Under the pieces are notes generated by a model, which saw only the letters and a program-made list of their open reading frames with translations, was not told the origin of the DNA and made no database searches. This document shows, in pieces, positions 1 to 5,186 of a stretch of DNA of 5,186 nucleotides; the first letter of the stretch is position 1; each line of letters opens with the position of its first letter. The stretch is from Frankiales bacterium (lineage in GTDB: Bacteria; Actinomycetota; Actinomycetes; Mycobacteriales; Jatrophihabitantaceae), in assembly GCA_025963265.1 (NCBI GenBank), contig JAOPUY010000218.1, forward strand, positions 1 through 5,186. The letters run 5' to 3'. A program made the translations under genes and the position numbers.

Positions 1-36
1 CGCCCCGAGCAACGCGCCGAACCAGGCGCTGGTCAT
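1..36 (-). CDS. Probable TadC-like membrane protein, N-terminal fragment
   Basis: An ATG at 36-34 on the minus strand overlaps the TGA stop of the preceding TadB-like gene in an ATGA arrangement. It opens a frame reading MTSAWFGALLGA to the window edge. Only 12 codons are visible, so the identity rests on context. In Tad/Flp loci a second type II secretion F-domain membrane protein (TadC) normally follows TadB, and the short hydrophobic start fits a membrane protein. The four-base overlap implies translational coupling with the gene before it. The rest of the gene lies beyond the left edge. It could also be another Tad component, or a spurious start. Confidence 0.55.
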   Translation of the reverse strand, partial: MTSAWFGALLGA

Positions 37-890
37 CTCAGCACCCGCGGTTCCTCCGGGAGCCGGCCGATCCGCAGCATGATCCGATAGGCGAGTAGGC
101 AGACTGCGGCGCCGACGGCCAGCAGCACGACACCGCTGGAGGTGTTGAAGGCCTGCAAGGTGGTGGGCTGGGTGCCCAACATCAGCAGCACCAGCCAGGG
201 CGCGCCGACGGCCAGCCGGGCCGCGTTGACCGTCCAGCCCTGGCGGGTCTCCAGCTCGGAGCGGGTGCGGGCATCGGCCCGCAGCAGCTCCGAAAGCGTC
301 CGCAGCACCGAACCGAGATCGGTGCCCCCGACTTCGCGGGCCACCCGCAACGTCTCGCACACCCGGTCGCCGACTGGATCGGCGAGCTCGGCCTTGAGCA
401 GGTCCAGGCACTCGGCGAACCGACCGCTAGCCCGATAGGCCGCCGCGAAACGAGCAAACGGCGGGCGCATCGTCTCCGGACCTCGCGCGGCCAGGGCGGC
501 CACCCCCTCGGGCAGCGACATGCCTGCCCGCACGGCGGACGCGAGGTTGTCGATCGCCTCGGGCCACATCTCCCGCAGCGCGATCTGGCGACGCTGCCGA
601 AGCCGCTTGACGACCGCCACGGGCAGGAAGAAGGCGAAGACCGCGAAACACACCGCGATCGCCACCGTGTCGGTCAGCAGCTGAACCGCCAGCAACGCCA
701 GCACGGCGCACCCGCATTGGATCGCTGACAACTGTCCCGAGGTGACGCCGCGGACCGCGGCCTGTTTGAGCAATTCCTCGCGGCTGGCCGCCCAACTGGC
801 TCGCCGGGCCGAGCGAGCCGGCGCCCGCGGCCCGCTGCGCCAGACGAGCAGCAGTCCCAGGCCGCCGACCAAACCCAGCAGCGCCCCCAC
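33..890 (-). CDS. tadB: TadB-like type II secretion F-domain membrane protein of a Tad/Flp system
   Basis: This 285-residue protein is an inner-membrane platform component of a Tad (tight adherence) secretion or Flp pilus machine, where such proteins are thought to couple the cytoplasmic ATPase to the pilus. A hydrophobic N-terminal segment (about 2-17) is followed by a basic linker. Two adjacent membrane segments span about 60-92. A cytoplasmic T2SSF domain starts near 109 with WPEAIDNLASAVRAGMSLPEG, and further membrane segments lie at about 225-245 and 252-272. The C-terminal RIGRLPEEPRVL end is typical of actinobacterial TadB proteins. The GTG at 890 is chosen because GGAGG lies 8 nt upstream (903-899) and because the longer reading frame to 1163 runs through the end of the ATPase gene. 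The start is 1 nt after the ATPase stop and the stop overlaps the next ATG, so the three genes form one operon. TadB versus TadC is inferred from gene order. Confidence 0.88.
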   Translation of the reverse strand: MGALLGLVGGLGLLLVWRSGPRAPARSARRASWAASREELLKQAAVRGVTSGQLSAIQCGCAVLALLAVQLLTDTVAIAVCFAVFAFFLPVAVVKRLRQRRQIALREMWPEAIDNLASAVRAGMSLPEGVAALAARGPETMRPPFARFAAAYRASGRFAECLDLLKAELADPVGDRVCETLRVAREVGGTDLGSVLRTLSELLRADARTRSELETRQGWTVNAARLAVGAPWLVLLMLGTQPTTLQAFNTSSGVVLLAVGAAVCLLAYRIMLRIGRLPEEPRVLR

Positions 891-891
891 G

Positions 892-2187
892 TCACCGTCC
901 TCCAAACTGACGGGTGTCCTGCAACAGCTCCGCGAGCTCGACGCCGCTGGCGGCGTACCGCTCGGGATGCGGCGGATAGCCGTCGGCGCGCCGCAGCATT
1001 CCCTGCTGCGTGCTGAAGATGTCGGAGGTCTCGATGACCTCGCCCTCGGTCCGCCCAGTGACGGCGACGACCTCGCGCACGTGGCGCTGTCCACGCTGAT
1101 CGGTTCCCAGGTGCACGACCAGGTCGACGGCGCTGGCCACGGTCGGCACGACGAATGCAGCACTGATGTTCTCCCCGGCCAGCAAGGGCAACGTGCACAT
1201 CTTGACTAGTGCCTCCCGCGCTGAGTTCGCGTGCAGGGTGCACATGCCGGGCAAGCCCGAGTTCAAGGCGATCAGCAGATCTAGGCACTCCTCCTGGCGG
1301 ACCTCGCCGACGATGATCCGGCTCGGTCGCATGCGCAGGGCCTCTTTCACCAACCGCCGCAAGGAGATCTCGCCCGTGCCCTCGAGATTGGGCTGGCGGG
1401 TCTGCAGAGCGACCACGTCGGGCACCGGGACCTGCAATTCGAAGACCTCCTCGCAGGTGATCACCCGTTCACCAGACGGGATCGCCGCGCATAGCGCGTT
1501 CAGCATCGTGGTCTTCCCCGCCTGGGTCGCGCCGGAGACGAGCACGTTGAGCCCGGCCGCCACCGACGCCTCAAGAAAGCGGGCGGCGTGATCGGTGACC
1601 GAGCCCAGCCGCACCAACTCGGCCAGACCGGAGACGCTGATGACGAACTTCCTTATATTCACTGCCATATGTCGGCGGGTGATGGACGGGATCACGACGT
1701 GCAGACGCGAGCCGTCCGGTAGCTGGGCGTCGACGAACGGGGTGCTCAAATCGAGCCGGCGACCCGAGACTCGCAGCATCCGCTCGACTAGGTCGGCGAC
1801 TTGGTCGTCGGTCAGGATGACGGTCGTCAACTGCGATCGGCCGCGCCGGGCGATGAAGACCCGGCCGGGCTCATTGATCCAGATCTCTTCGACCTCCGGG
1901 TCGTCGAGGTAAGGCTGCAGCGGTCCGAAGCCCGCGACCTGGTGAAATAGTCGCCCGGCCGCAGTCAGCGGATCGCCCAATGGCGGCAGCGCAGACATCG
2001 CGGCCCGGTCCTGATAGTCCGACAGCACCTCTGCGATCAGGCGTCGAGTGGCATCGGGGTCCAGCACCGGGTCAAGCGAACGGCGGCGCACGAGTTCTCG
2101 GAGTTCGCCCTCCACGATGGCGATCGCGGTCGCCGCCGCTGGTGTGGCTGCCGCAGTCGTGGCTGCCGTTGTCGTGGCTGTCGCCAT
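892..2187 (-). CDS. tadA: CpaF/TadA-family secretion ATPase
   Basis: This 431-residue cytoplasmic ATPase would power assembly of a Tad/Flp pilus or related secretion machine. After an Ala/Thr-rich leader (about 2-22), the CpaF N-domain appears as GPLQPYLDDPEVEEIWIN (88-105) and FVDAQLPDGSRLHVVIP (151-167). The nucleotide-binding core shows Walker A GATQAGKTT (219-227), an acidic Asp-box EEVFELQ (246-252), Walker B RIIVGEVR with Glu295 (290-297), and the His box CTLHANS (316-322), so all catalytic elements look intact. The Asp box has EE where ED is more usual. The ATG at 2187 is chosen over the open frame extending to 2274 because that extension has no family resemblance. An AAGGA lies 12 nt upstream, which is rather far. 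The gene heads the operon. No TadZ/CpaE gene is directly upstream, and pilin genes are not visible in the window. The family assignment is firm, but its use in pili rather than other secretion is inferred. Confidence 0.93.
   Translation of the reverse strand: MATATTTAATTAAATPAAATAIAIVEGELRELVRRRSLDPVLDPDATRRLIAEVLSDYQDRAAMSALPPLGDPLTAAGRLFHQVAGFGPLQPYLDDPEVEEIWINEPGRVFIARRGRSQLTTVILTDDQVADLVERMLRVSGRRLDLSTPFVDAQLPDGSRLHVVIPSITRRHMAVNIRKFVISVSGLAELVRLGSVTDHAARFLEASVAAGLNVLVSGATQAGKTTMLNALCAAIPSGERVITCEEVFELQVPVPDVVALQTRQPNLEGTGEISLRRLVKEALRMRPSRIIVGEVRQEECLDLLIALNSGLPGMCTLHANSAREALVKMCTLPLLAGENISAAFVVPTVASAVDLVVHLGTDQRGQRHVREVVAVTGRTEGEVIETSDIFSTQQGMLRRADGYPPHPERYAASGVELAELLQDTRQFGGR
899..903 (-). 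promoter_or_regulatory. Ribosome binding site of tadB, inside the ATPase gene
   Basis: GGAGG on the minus strand sits 8 nt before the GTG at 890, within the last codons of the ATPase gene. It fixes the TadB start and indicates coupled translation across the 1-nt gap. Confidence 0.75.
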
Positions 2188-2188
2188 C
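2144..2188. repeat. Three imperfect 15-bp tandem units in the 5' end of the ATPase gene
   Basis: On the plus strand the units GTGGCTGCCGCAGTC, GTGGCTGCCGTTGTC and GTGGCTGTCGCCATC run head to tail at 2144-2158, 2159-2173 and 2174-2188. They encode the Ala/Thr-rich start of the ATPase (MATATTTAATTAAAT...). The period is a multiple of three, so changes in copy number would keep the frame. This could be slippage-derived leader sequence with no specific role. Confidence 0.7.
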
Positions 2189-2275
2189 GGAGCACCGTTT
2201 CCTTCCCCGCGAGCCGGTGTGTGAAACCGCAGCTTAGGAACGAAACGGGCCGGGTGGGGCCACTTTTCCAACACT

Positions 2276-2284
2276 TGTGGACAA
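2276..2284 (-). promoter_or_regulatory. DnaA-box match TTGTCCACA
   Basis: The minus strand reads TTGTCCACA, a form of the 9-mer bound by DnaA in high-GC actinobacteria. It lies about 90 nt upstream of the Tad ATPase start. It is a single box, so it is not an origin. It could be a DnaA-binding regulatory or titration site, or chance. The core also forms a small inverted repeat, TTGT-GG-ACAA. Confidence 0.35.
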
Positions 2285-2335
2285 CTTCGCCAAAGAACTA
2301 CCGAGCGGGATATCCCTTACCGCATATGGCTGCAG

Positions 2336-2363
2336 ACAGTAACGGCGTCGCGTTCAGCGTCCC
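2336..2363 (-). promoter_or_regulatory. Weak promoter candidate for the Tad operon
   Basis: On the minus strand GGGACG (2363-2358) resembles the actinobacterial -35 TTGACG at four of six positions. After 16 nt, TACTGT (2341-2336) fits the -10 pattern TANNNT. Transcription would begin near 2329 and leave a leader of about 140 nt before the ATPase start. The upstream palindromes would be centred near -58 and -110, positions common for activators. An alternative -10, TAAGCT at 2236-2231, has no recognisable -35. The match is weak and the call is an inference. Confidence 0.2.
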
Positions 2364-2378
2364 CGCCCGCTGGCAAAA

Positions 2379-2394
2379 TCGTCCACCTGGACGA
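2379..2394. promoter_or_regulatory. Palindromic site 1 (probable operator)
   Basis: TCGTCCACCTGGACGA is an inverted repeat with 7-bp arms TCGTCCA/TGGACGA around a CC centre. A near-identical copy lies 52 bp to the right. Symmetry, duplication and position upstream of the Tad operon suggest binding of a dimeric regulator. On the minus strand the same sequence can form a 6-bp stem with a 4-nt loop followed by TTTT, so a weak intrinsic terminator for the PH-protein transcript is an alternative. Confidence 0.5.
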
Positions 2395-2430
2395 GTTCGA
2401 GCACGGCACCGCGCTATGGCAGCCGCAAGA

Positions 2431-2446
2431 ACGTCCACCTGGACGA
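2431..2446. promoter_or_regulatory. Palindromic site 2 (probable operator)
   Basis: ACGTCCACCTGGACGA repeats 15 of the 16 bases of the first site, with arms CGTCCA/TGGACG. Centre-to-centre distance to the first copy is 52 bp, about five helical turns, so both would face the same side of the DNA. On neither strand is it followed by a good T tract, so a terminator role is less likely than for the first copy. Confidence 0.5.
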
Positions 2447-2450
2447 AAAT

Positions 2451-2533
2451 GAGGGAAGCGGGCGGAAGCGGGGACGCGGGGAACGCGGAAGCGGGGGGAA
2501 GCGGGCGGAAGCGGAAGCGGGGGCGGAGCGGGA
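2451..2533. repeat. G-rich GGAAGCG repeat tract with a quadruplex motif
   Basis: The plus strand is a nearly pyrimidine-free tract built from GGAAGC-like units. An exact 19-bp direct repeat, GGGAAGCGGGCGGAAGCGG, occurs at 2453-2471 and 2496-2514, with starts 43 bp apart. The first part fits the canonical quadruplex pattern: G runs at 2453-2455, 2460-2462, 2470-2473 and 2478-2481, with loops of 4, 7 and 4 nt. The tract begins about 25 bp past the PH-protein stop codon. The G-rich strand is the template for minus-strand transcription, so the RNA would be C-rich. Confidence 0.75.
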
Positions 2534-2558
2534 GCGCGCCGCCGGCGGGTCGGTTGGC

Positions 2559-3122
2559 TCAGTAGCCGACGTCGGATTGCGGGACCGGCGGCGCCCCGCC
2601 GTAGCCGCCGCGCTGACGACGCTGAGAGTCGGCCTCCACCAGGTGGTTAAGCTCCTGCTGCACCTCATCGGCTCGCGGCACGTTGACCAGCGTCTCCTGC
2701 CCGTGCTCCCCCGCCGACTCGATCGTCAGCGAGCCCGAGCGCACGATCCGGTCCCAGATCGACTGCCGGTAGGCGACGTCGCTGATCCGAGCCAACGGGA
2801 TGTCGCGTCCGACGTGGTTGAGCACCCCGCGTCGGATCAGCACGCGATGAGTGGTCATCACGTAGTGGGTCGAGCGCACCCTCACGACGGGGATGAGCAC
2901 CAGCCAGATCAGCAGCACGACGGCGATCACCGGGATGGCGATGACCGACGCCTGCCAGCTGCCGTGGTGGTCGGTCGAATCCGGCAAGAAGGCCGCCGCG
3001 ACACCGCACAGCGCGCAGATGACGATGAAGAAGAACACCGCGGGCACCAACGTGATCCAGTGCGGGCGCAGGTGCTCGACGACTTCCTCGTCCGGCGCCA
3101 GCAACTTCTCGGGATAAGACAC
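2559..3122 (-). CDS. Two-TM membrane protein with bacterial PH-like (bPH2/YdbS-type) domain
   Basis: This 187-residue membrane protein resembles the mycobacterial Rv3278c family, whose function is not established. Its start, VSYPEKLLAPDEEVVEHLRPHW, is the conserved opening of that family. Hydrophobic segments at about 22-46 and 59-81 form a membrane hairpin. The PH-like domain follows (about 84-165), with THYVMTTHRVLIRRGVL, the hallmark DIPLARISDV (107-116) and GSLTIESAG (130-138). The C-terminal tail (about 168-187) is rich in Gly, Pro and Tyr and ends in SDVGY, without family similarity that I recognise. The GTG at 3122 is chosen because AAGGAG lies 7 nt upstream and the protein then begins exactly at the family motif. 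The gene lies 70 bp downstream of birA on the same strand, a pairing I recall from mycobacteria, so co-transcription is likely. Confidence 0.88.
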   Translation of the reverse strand: MSYPEKLLAPDEEVVEHLRPHWITLVPAVFFFIVICALCGVAAAFLPDSTDHHGSWQASVIAIPVIAVVLLIWLVLIPVVRVRSTHYVMTTHRVLIRRGVLNHVGRDIPLARISDVAYRQSIWDRIVRSGSLTIESAGEHGQETLVNVPRADEVQQELNHLVEADSQRRQRGGYGGAPPVPQSDVGY

Positions 3123-3129
3123 CTGACAG

Positions 3130-3135
3130 CTCCTT
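3130..3135 (-). promoter_or_regulatory. Strong ribosome binding site of the PH-domain gene
   Basis: AAGGAG on the minus strand lies 7 nt before the GTG at 3122. It decides the GTG start over the longer open frame reaching 3224. Confidence 0.8.
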
Positions 3136-3192
3136 AGGGGCACTGGACAGCACTGGCAAACGGCCCGGCGAACTCGCTCCGTACGGCAGAGA

Positions 3193-4041
3193 TTAGCCGG
3201 AACCCGCCCGCAGGTGGGTGACATCGCCCGCAGTCAGCGGCCGCGGCGCCTCTTCGCCGGCGACGAGCACCACCAGCCGTCCCTGGGCGTCGATGTCGAG
3301 GGCCTGGGCCGGAACCGAGCCCGAGGCCAACTCGAGCGTCACCGGGGAGCCGATCGTCGAGCAGGCTTCGCGGTAGCGGAGCAGCAGACCGGTGGCCACG
3401 ACGTCGCCCGCCGCGTCCTGCCATTGCTGGTAGATGCCGTCGAAATGGTCGAGCAGGCCGGCCGCCAGCGCGGTCCGGTCGGTCGAGCAGCCCTCGATCG
3501 CCAGCGACGTCGCGGTTGGGACCGGCAACTCCGCCGGTTCGGTGGAGACGTTCACGCCAAGCCCGACCACAGCCGCCGCCATCCCGCCGCCGGCCCCCGC
3601 GCCGGCCACTTGGACCAAGATGCCGGCGACCTTGCGTTGGTCGGGCCCCAGCAGCAGGTCGTTGGGCCATTTGAGCCACGGTTGCGCGTCGGCGCCGCCC
3701 GGCGAGGCCGCCACCGCCTCCCGCAGGGCTAGTCCGGCCAGCAAGGGCAACCACCCCCACAGCGCGATCGGGACGCGCGGCCGCAGCAGCATCGAGAGGG
3801 TCAATCCGGCGCCTGGCGGCGAGGTCCAGGTGCGATCTAGCCGTCCCCGTCCGCCGTGCTGGTACTCCGCCACCCGCACGAATCCGTCGGCCACAGCGCC
3901 GTCCACCGCGGCGGCCAGCAGGTCGGCGTTGGTCGAGCCGGTCTCAGCGACGCACTCGACCTCCCAGCGCGGCCCGATCAGGGCACGAAGCGCTTTCGGG
4001 TCGATCGGCGTGCGGGAGTCGGCTGAGGTCACGTTCGCCAT
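3193..4041 (-). CDS. birA: Biotin--[acetyl-CoA-carboxylase] ligase (monofunctional BirA)
   Basis: This 282-residue cytosolic enzyme activates biotin with ATP to biotinyl-AMP and transfers it to the lysine of biotin carboxyl carrier domains, such as those of acyl-CoA carboxylase alpha subunits. Motifs in order are GSTNAD (35-40), the adenylate-binding loop HGGRGRLDRTW (62-72), KWPND (124-128), RKVAGIL with the probable biotinyl-AMP-contacting Lys137 (136-142), and GLGVNV (160-165). A small C-terminal domain (about 230-279) begins TIGSPVTLEL. There is no N-terminal winged-helix domain, so this is the ligase-only class that does not repress biotin genes. The ATG at 4041 is preferred; a GTG at 4071 would add ten residues without a ribosome binding site. 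The ATG itself has only a weak CAGG upstream. The gene is divergent from accD5, whose carboxylase complex depends on biotinylation. Confidence 0.93.
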   Translation of the reverse strand: MANVTSADSRTPIDPKALRALIGPRWEVECVAETGSTNADLLAAAVDGAVADGFVRVAEYQHGGRGRLDRTWTSPPGAGLTLSMLLRPRVPIALWGWLPLLAGLALREAVAASPGGADAQPWLKWPNDLLLGPDQRKVAGILVQVAGAGAGGGMAAAVVGLGVNVSTEPAELPVPTATSLAIEGCSTDRTALAAGLLDHFDGIYQQWQDAAGDVVATGLLLRYREACSTIGSPVTLELASGSVPAQALDIDAQGRLVVLVAGEEAPRPLTAGDVTHLRAGSG

Positions 4042-4121
4042 TATGGGCCTGTCCGGCCCGGGTCGCGCCACCCTGACTCGACGCGCGCGCGGAGATAGGG
4101 CGCGAGGTCAGTCACTTCGGC

Positions 4122-4150
4122 GCGACGCGGCGGACGCGCCCGACTAGGCT
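4122..4150 (+). promoter_or_regulatory. Probable leaderless promoter of accD5
   Basis: TAGGCT (4145-4150) fits the -10 pattern TANNNT and ends 8 nt before the accD5 ATG, the spacing expected when transcription starts at the start codon. GCGACG (4122-4127), 17 nt upstream, matches four of six bases of TTGACG. No Shine-Dalgarno sequence precedes the ATG, which supports a leaderless mRNA. The -35 match is weak. Confidence 0.45.
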
Positions 4151-4158
4151 CCCCACTC

Positions 4159-5186
4159 ATGACTGCAGAGACCGTCGGAGAACCGAACCCGCAGACCGAC
4201 CCGCACACCACGGCCGGCAAACTCGCCGAGCTGGAGCGCCGTTACGACGAGGCGGTGCACGCCGCGGCGGCCAGCGCCGTCGAGAAGCAGCACGCCAAGG
4301 GCAAGAAGACCGCCCGCGAGCGAGTGGCGATGCTGCTGGACGAGGGCTCGTTCGTGGAGTTCGACGAGCTGGCCCGGCACCGTTCAGTGGCCTTCGGCCT
4401 GGAGAAGAACCGCCCGCTGGGCGACGGCGTGGTCACCGGCTACGGCACGGTCGACGGCCGCCCGGTCTGCGTGTTCAGCCAGGACGTCACCATCTTCGGC
4501 GGCGCGCTCGGCGAGGTCTACGGCGAGAAGATCGTCAAGGTCCAGGACTTCGCCCTCAAGACCGGCTGCCCGCTGATCGGGATCAACGAGGGCGGCGGCG
4601 CGCGGATCCAGGAGGGCGTCGTGTCCCTGGGCCTGTACGGCGAGATCTTCTACCGCAACGTGCAGGCCTCGGGCGTCATCCCGCAGATCTCGCTGATCAT
4701 GGGCGCGGCCGCCGGCGGGCACGTCTACTCCCCCGCCCTGACCGACTTCGTGGTGATGGACGACAAGACCTCGCAGATGTTCATCACCGGCCCCGACGTC
4801 GTCAAGACCGTCACCGGCGAGGACGTCACCCTCGAGGAGCTGGGTGGTGCGCGCACGCACAACACCACCAGCGGCAACGCGCACTACCTCGGCGCGGACG
4901 AGGACGACGCGATCGGCTACGTCAAGTCGCTGCTGTCCTACCTGCCGTCGAACAACCTGGACCCGGTGCCGGTGTTCGACACCGAGGTGACGGACGTGGT
5001 CGACGAGTCGGACGAGTTCCTGGACACGTTCATCCCCGACTCGGCCAACACGCCCTACGACATGCACGAGATCATCGAGCACCTCGTCGACGACGGCGAG
5101 TTCCTCGAGGTGCAGGCGCTGTACGCGCCCAACATCCTGGTCGGCTTCGGCCGGGTCGAGGGTCGCAGTGTCGGCATCGTCGCGAA
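4159..5186 (+). CDS. accD5: Acyl-CoA (propionyl-CoA) carboxylase beta chain, N-terminal 342 codons
   Basis: This is the carboxyltransferase subunit of a biotin-dependent acyl-CoA carboxylase, which moves the carboxyl group from carboxybiotin to propionyl- or acetyl-CoA and supplies methylmalonyl- or malonyl-CoA. Visible motifs are [13 protein letters not shown] (16-28), [16 protein letters not shown] (41-56), [19 protein letters not shown] (85-103), [15 protein letters not shown] (113-127), the [14 protein letters not shown] active-site segment (141-154), and [17 protein letters not shown] (181-197) with the N-domain oxyanion-hole glycines. The C-terminal half, including the position that sets acyl-CoA preference (Asp422 in the Streptomyces PccB numbering as I recall it), lies beyond the right edge. 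Propionyl-CoA preference is therefore inferred from family likeness. GINE replaces the more usual GIND. It is divergent from birA; in mycobacteria accE5 follows, which cannot be checked here. The ATG at 4159 fits the family N-terminus. Confidence 0.93.
   Translation, partial: MTAETVGEPNPQTDPHTTAGKLAELERRYDEAVHAAAASAVEKQHAKGKKTARERVAMLLDEGSFVEFDELARHRSVAFGLEKNRPLGDGVVTGYGTVDGRPVCVFSQDVTIFGGALGEVYGEKIVKVQDFALKTGCPLIGINEGGGARIQEGVVSLGLYGEIFYRNVQASGVIPQISLIMGAAAGGHVYSPALTDFVVMDDKTSQMFITGPDVVKTVTGEDVTLEELGGARTHNTTSGNAHYLGADEDDAIGYVKSLLSYLPSNNLDPVPVFDTEVTDVVDESDEFLDTFIPDSANTPYDMHEIIEHLVDDGEFLEVQALYAPNILVGFGRVEGRSVGIVA

Larger units (their letters stand above)
2188..2558. other. 371-bp intergenic region between the ATPase and PH-protein genes
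   Basis: I see no credible gene here. The open frames crossing it encode low-complexity Gly/Arg/Ser proteins without family features. Two parts differ in composition. The stretch at about 2221-2450 is clearly less GC-rich than the genes and holds a DnaA-box match, a weak promoter candidate and two copies of a palindromic site. The stretch at about 2451-2533 is a G-rich purine tract with direct repeats. Because both flanking genes are on the minus strand, the region is the 3' flank of the PH-protein gene and the 5' control region of the Tad operon. Confidence 0.8.

Noticed and set aside
674..1288. 204-codon minus-strand frame spanning the ATPase-TadB junction
   Set aside because: It is Arg/Ala/Gly-rich and out of frame with two well-recognised genes.
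2307..2316. Perfect palindrome GGGATATCCC
   Set aside because: Ten-base palindromes are expected several times in a window of this size, and there is no second copy.
2539..2548. CCGCCGGCGG palindrome as a terminator near the PH-protein stop
   Set aside because: It leaves no room for a loop, has no T tract, and such GC palindromes are common in this composition.
2221..2565. 114-codon plus-strand open frame across the intergenic region
   Set aside because: The product is Gly/Arg/Ser low complexity from the G-rich tract, with no ribosome binding site or family features.
3131..3159. TTGCCA, 17 nt, TAAGGA as a promoter for the PH-protein gene
   Set aside because: The -10 hexamer would coincide with the strong ribosome binding site and remove it from the mRNA, so the match is probably accidental.
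3134..3760. 208-codon minus-strand frame overlapping birA
   Set aside because: Its product is low-complexity Gly/Arg/Ala sequence in another frame of birA, which has all the ligase motifs.
4384..5082. 232-codon antisense open frame on the minus strand within accD5
   Set aside because: It is the His/Arg/Val-rich shadow of accD5 expected in high-GC DNA. The plus-strand protein is an unmistakable carboxyltransferase.
1..5186. CRISPR arrays, tRNA or rRNA genes, transposases, attachment sites
   Set aside because: No repeat-spacer pattern, cloverleaf, rRNA segment or transposase-like protein was seen on either strand.

Overview
The window looks like chromosome of a high-GC actinobacterium. Coding regions are strongly GC-rich, GTG starts are used, and there is a Shine-Dalgarno-less start with a -10-like hexamer just upstream of the ATG. 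The block accD5 > / < birA / < PH-domain membrane protein matches the order I recall from Mycobacterium tuberculosis (Rv3280, Rv3279c, Rv3278c). However, the AccD5 sequence (for example the [12 protein letters not shown] and [11 protein letters not shown] stretches) reads closer, from memory, to Streptomyces- or Pseudonocardia/Frankia-type propionyl-CoA carboxylase beta chains than to the mycobacterial one. I therefore do not name a genus.

Right part (3193-5186): a divergent pair. birA (minus strand) encodes a monofunctional biotin-protein ligase. accD5 (plus strand, running off the right edge) encodes a biotin-dependent acyl-CoA carboxylase carboxyltransferase subunit. The two act in one pathway: BirA biotinylates the carrier subunit that works with AccD5. 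They are separated by 117 bp, and the accD5 start looks leaderless. Downstream of birA, 70 bp away on the same strand, lies a two-TM membrane protein with a bacterial PH-like domain (2559-3122).

Middle (2188-2558): 371 bp without a credible gene. It is the most structured non-coding piece of the window. It holds a G-rich purine tract with an exact 19-bp direct repeat and a canonical G-quadruplex motif, two copies of one palindromic site whose centres are 52 bp apart, a perfect actinobacterial-type DnaA box, and a weak promoter candidate facing the Tad genes.

Left part (1-2187): the start of a Tad/Flp-type secretion or pilus operon on the minus strand: a CpaF/TadA-family ATPase, a TadB-like membrane protein, and the first 12 codons of a probable TadC-like protein. 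The genes are tightly coupled (1-nt gap, then an ATGA overlap). No TadZ/CpaE-like gene lies directly upstream of the ATPase. The twin palindromes are the best candidate for undescribed regulation here; no wholly new protein system is visible.
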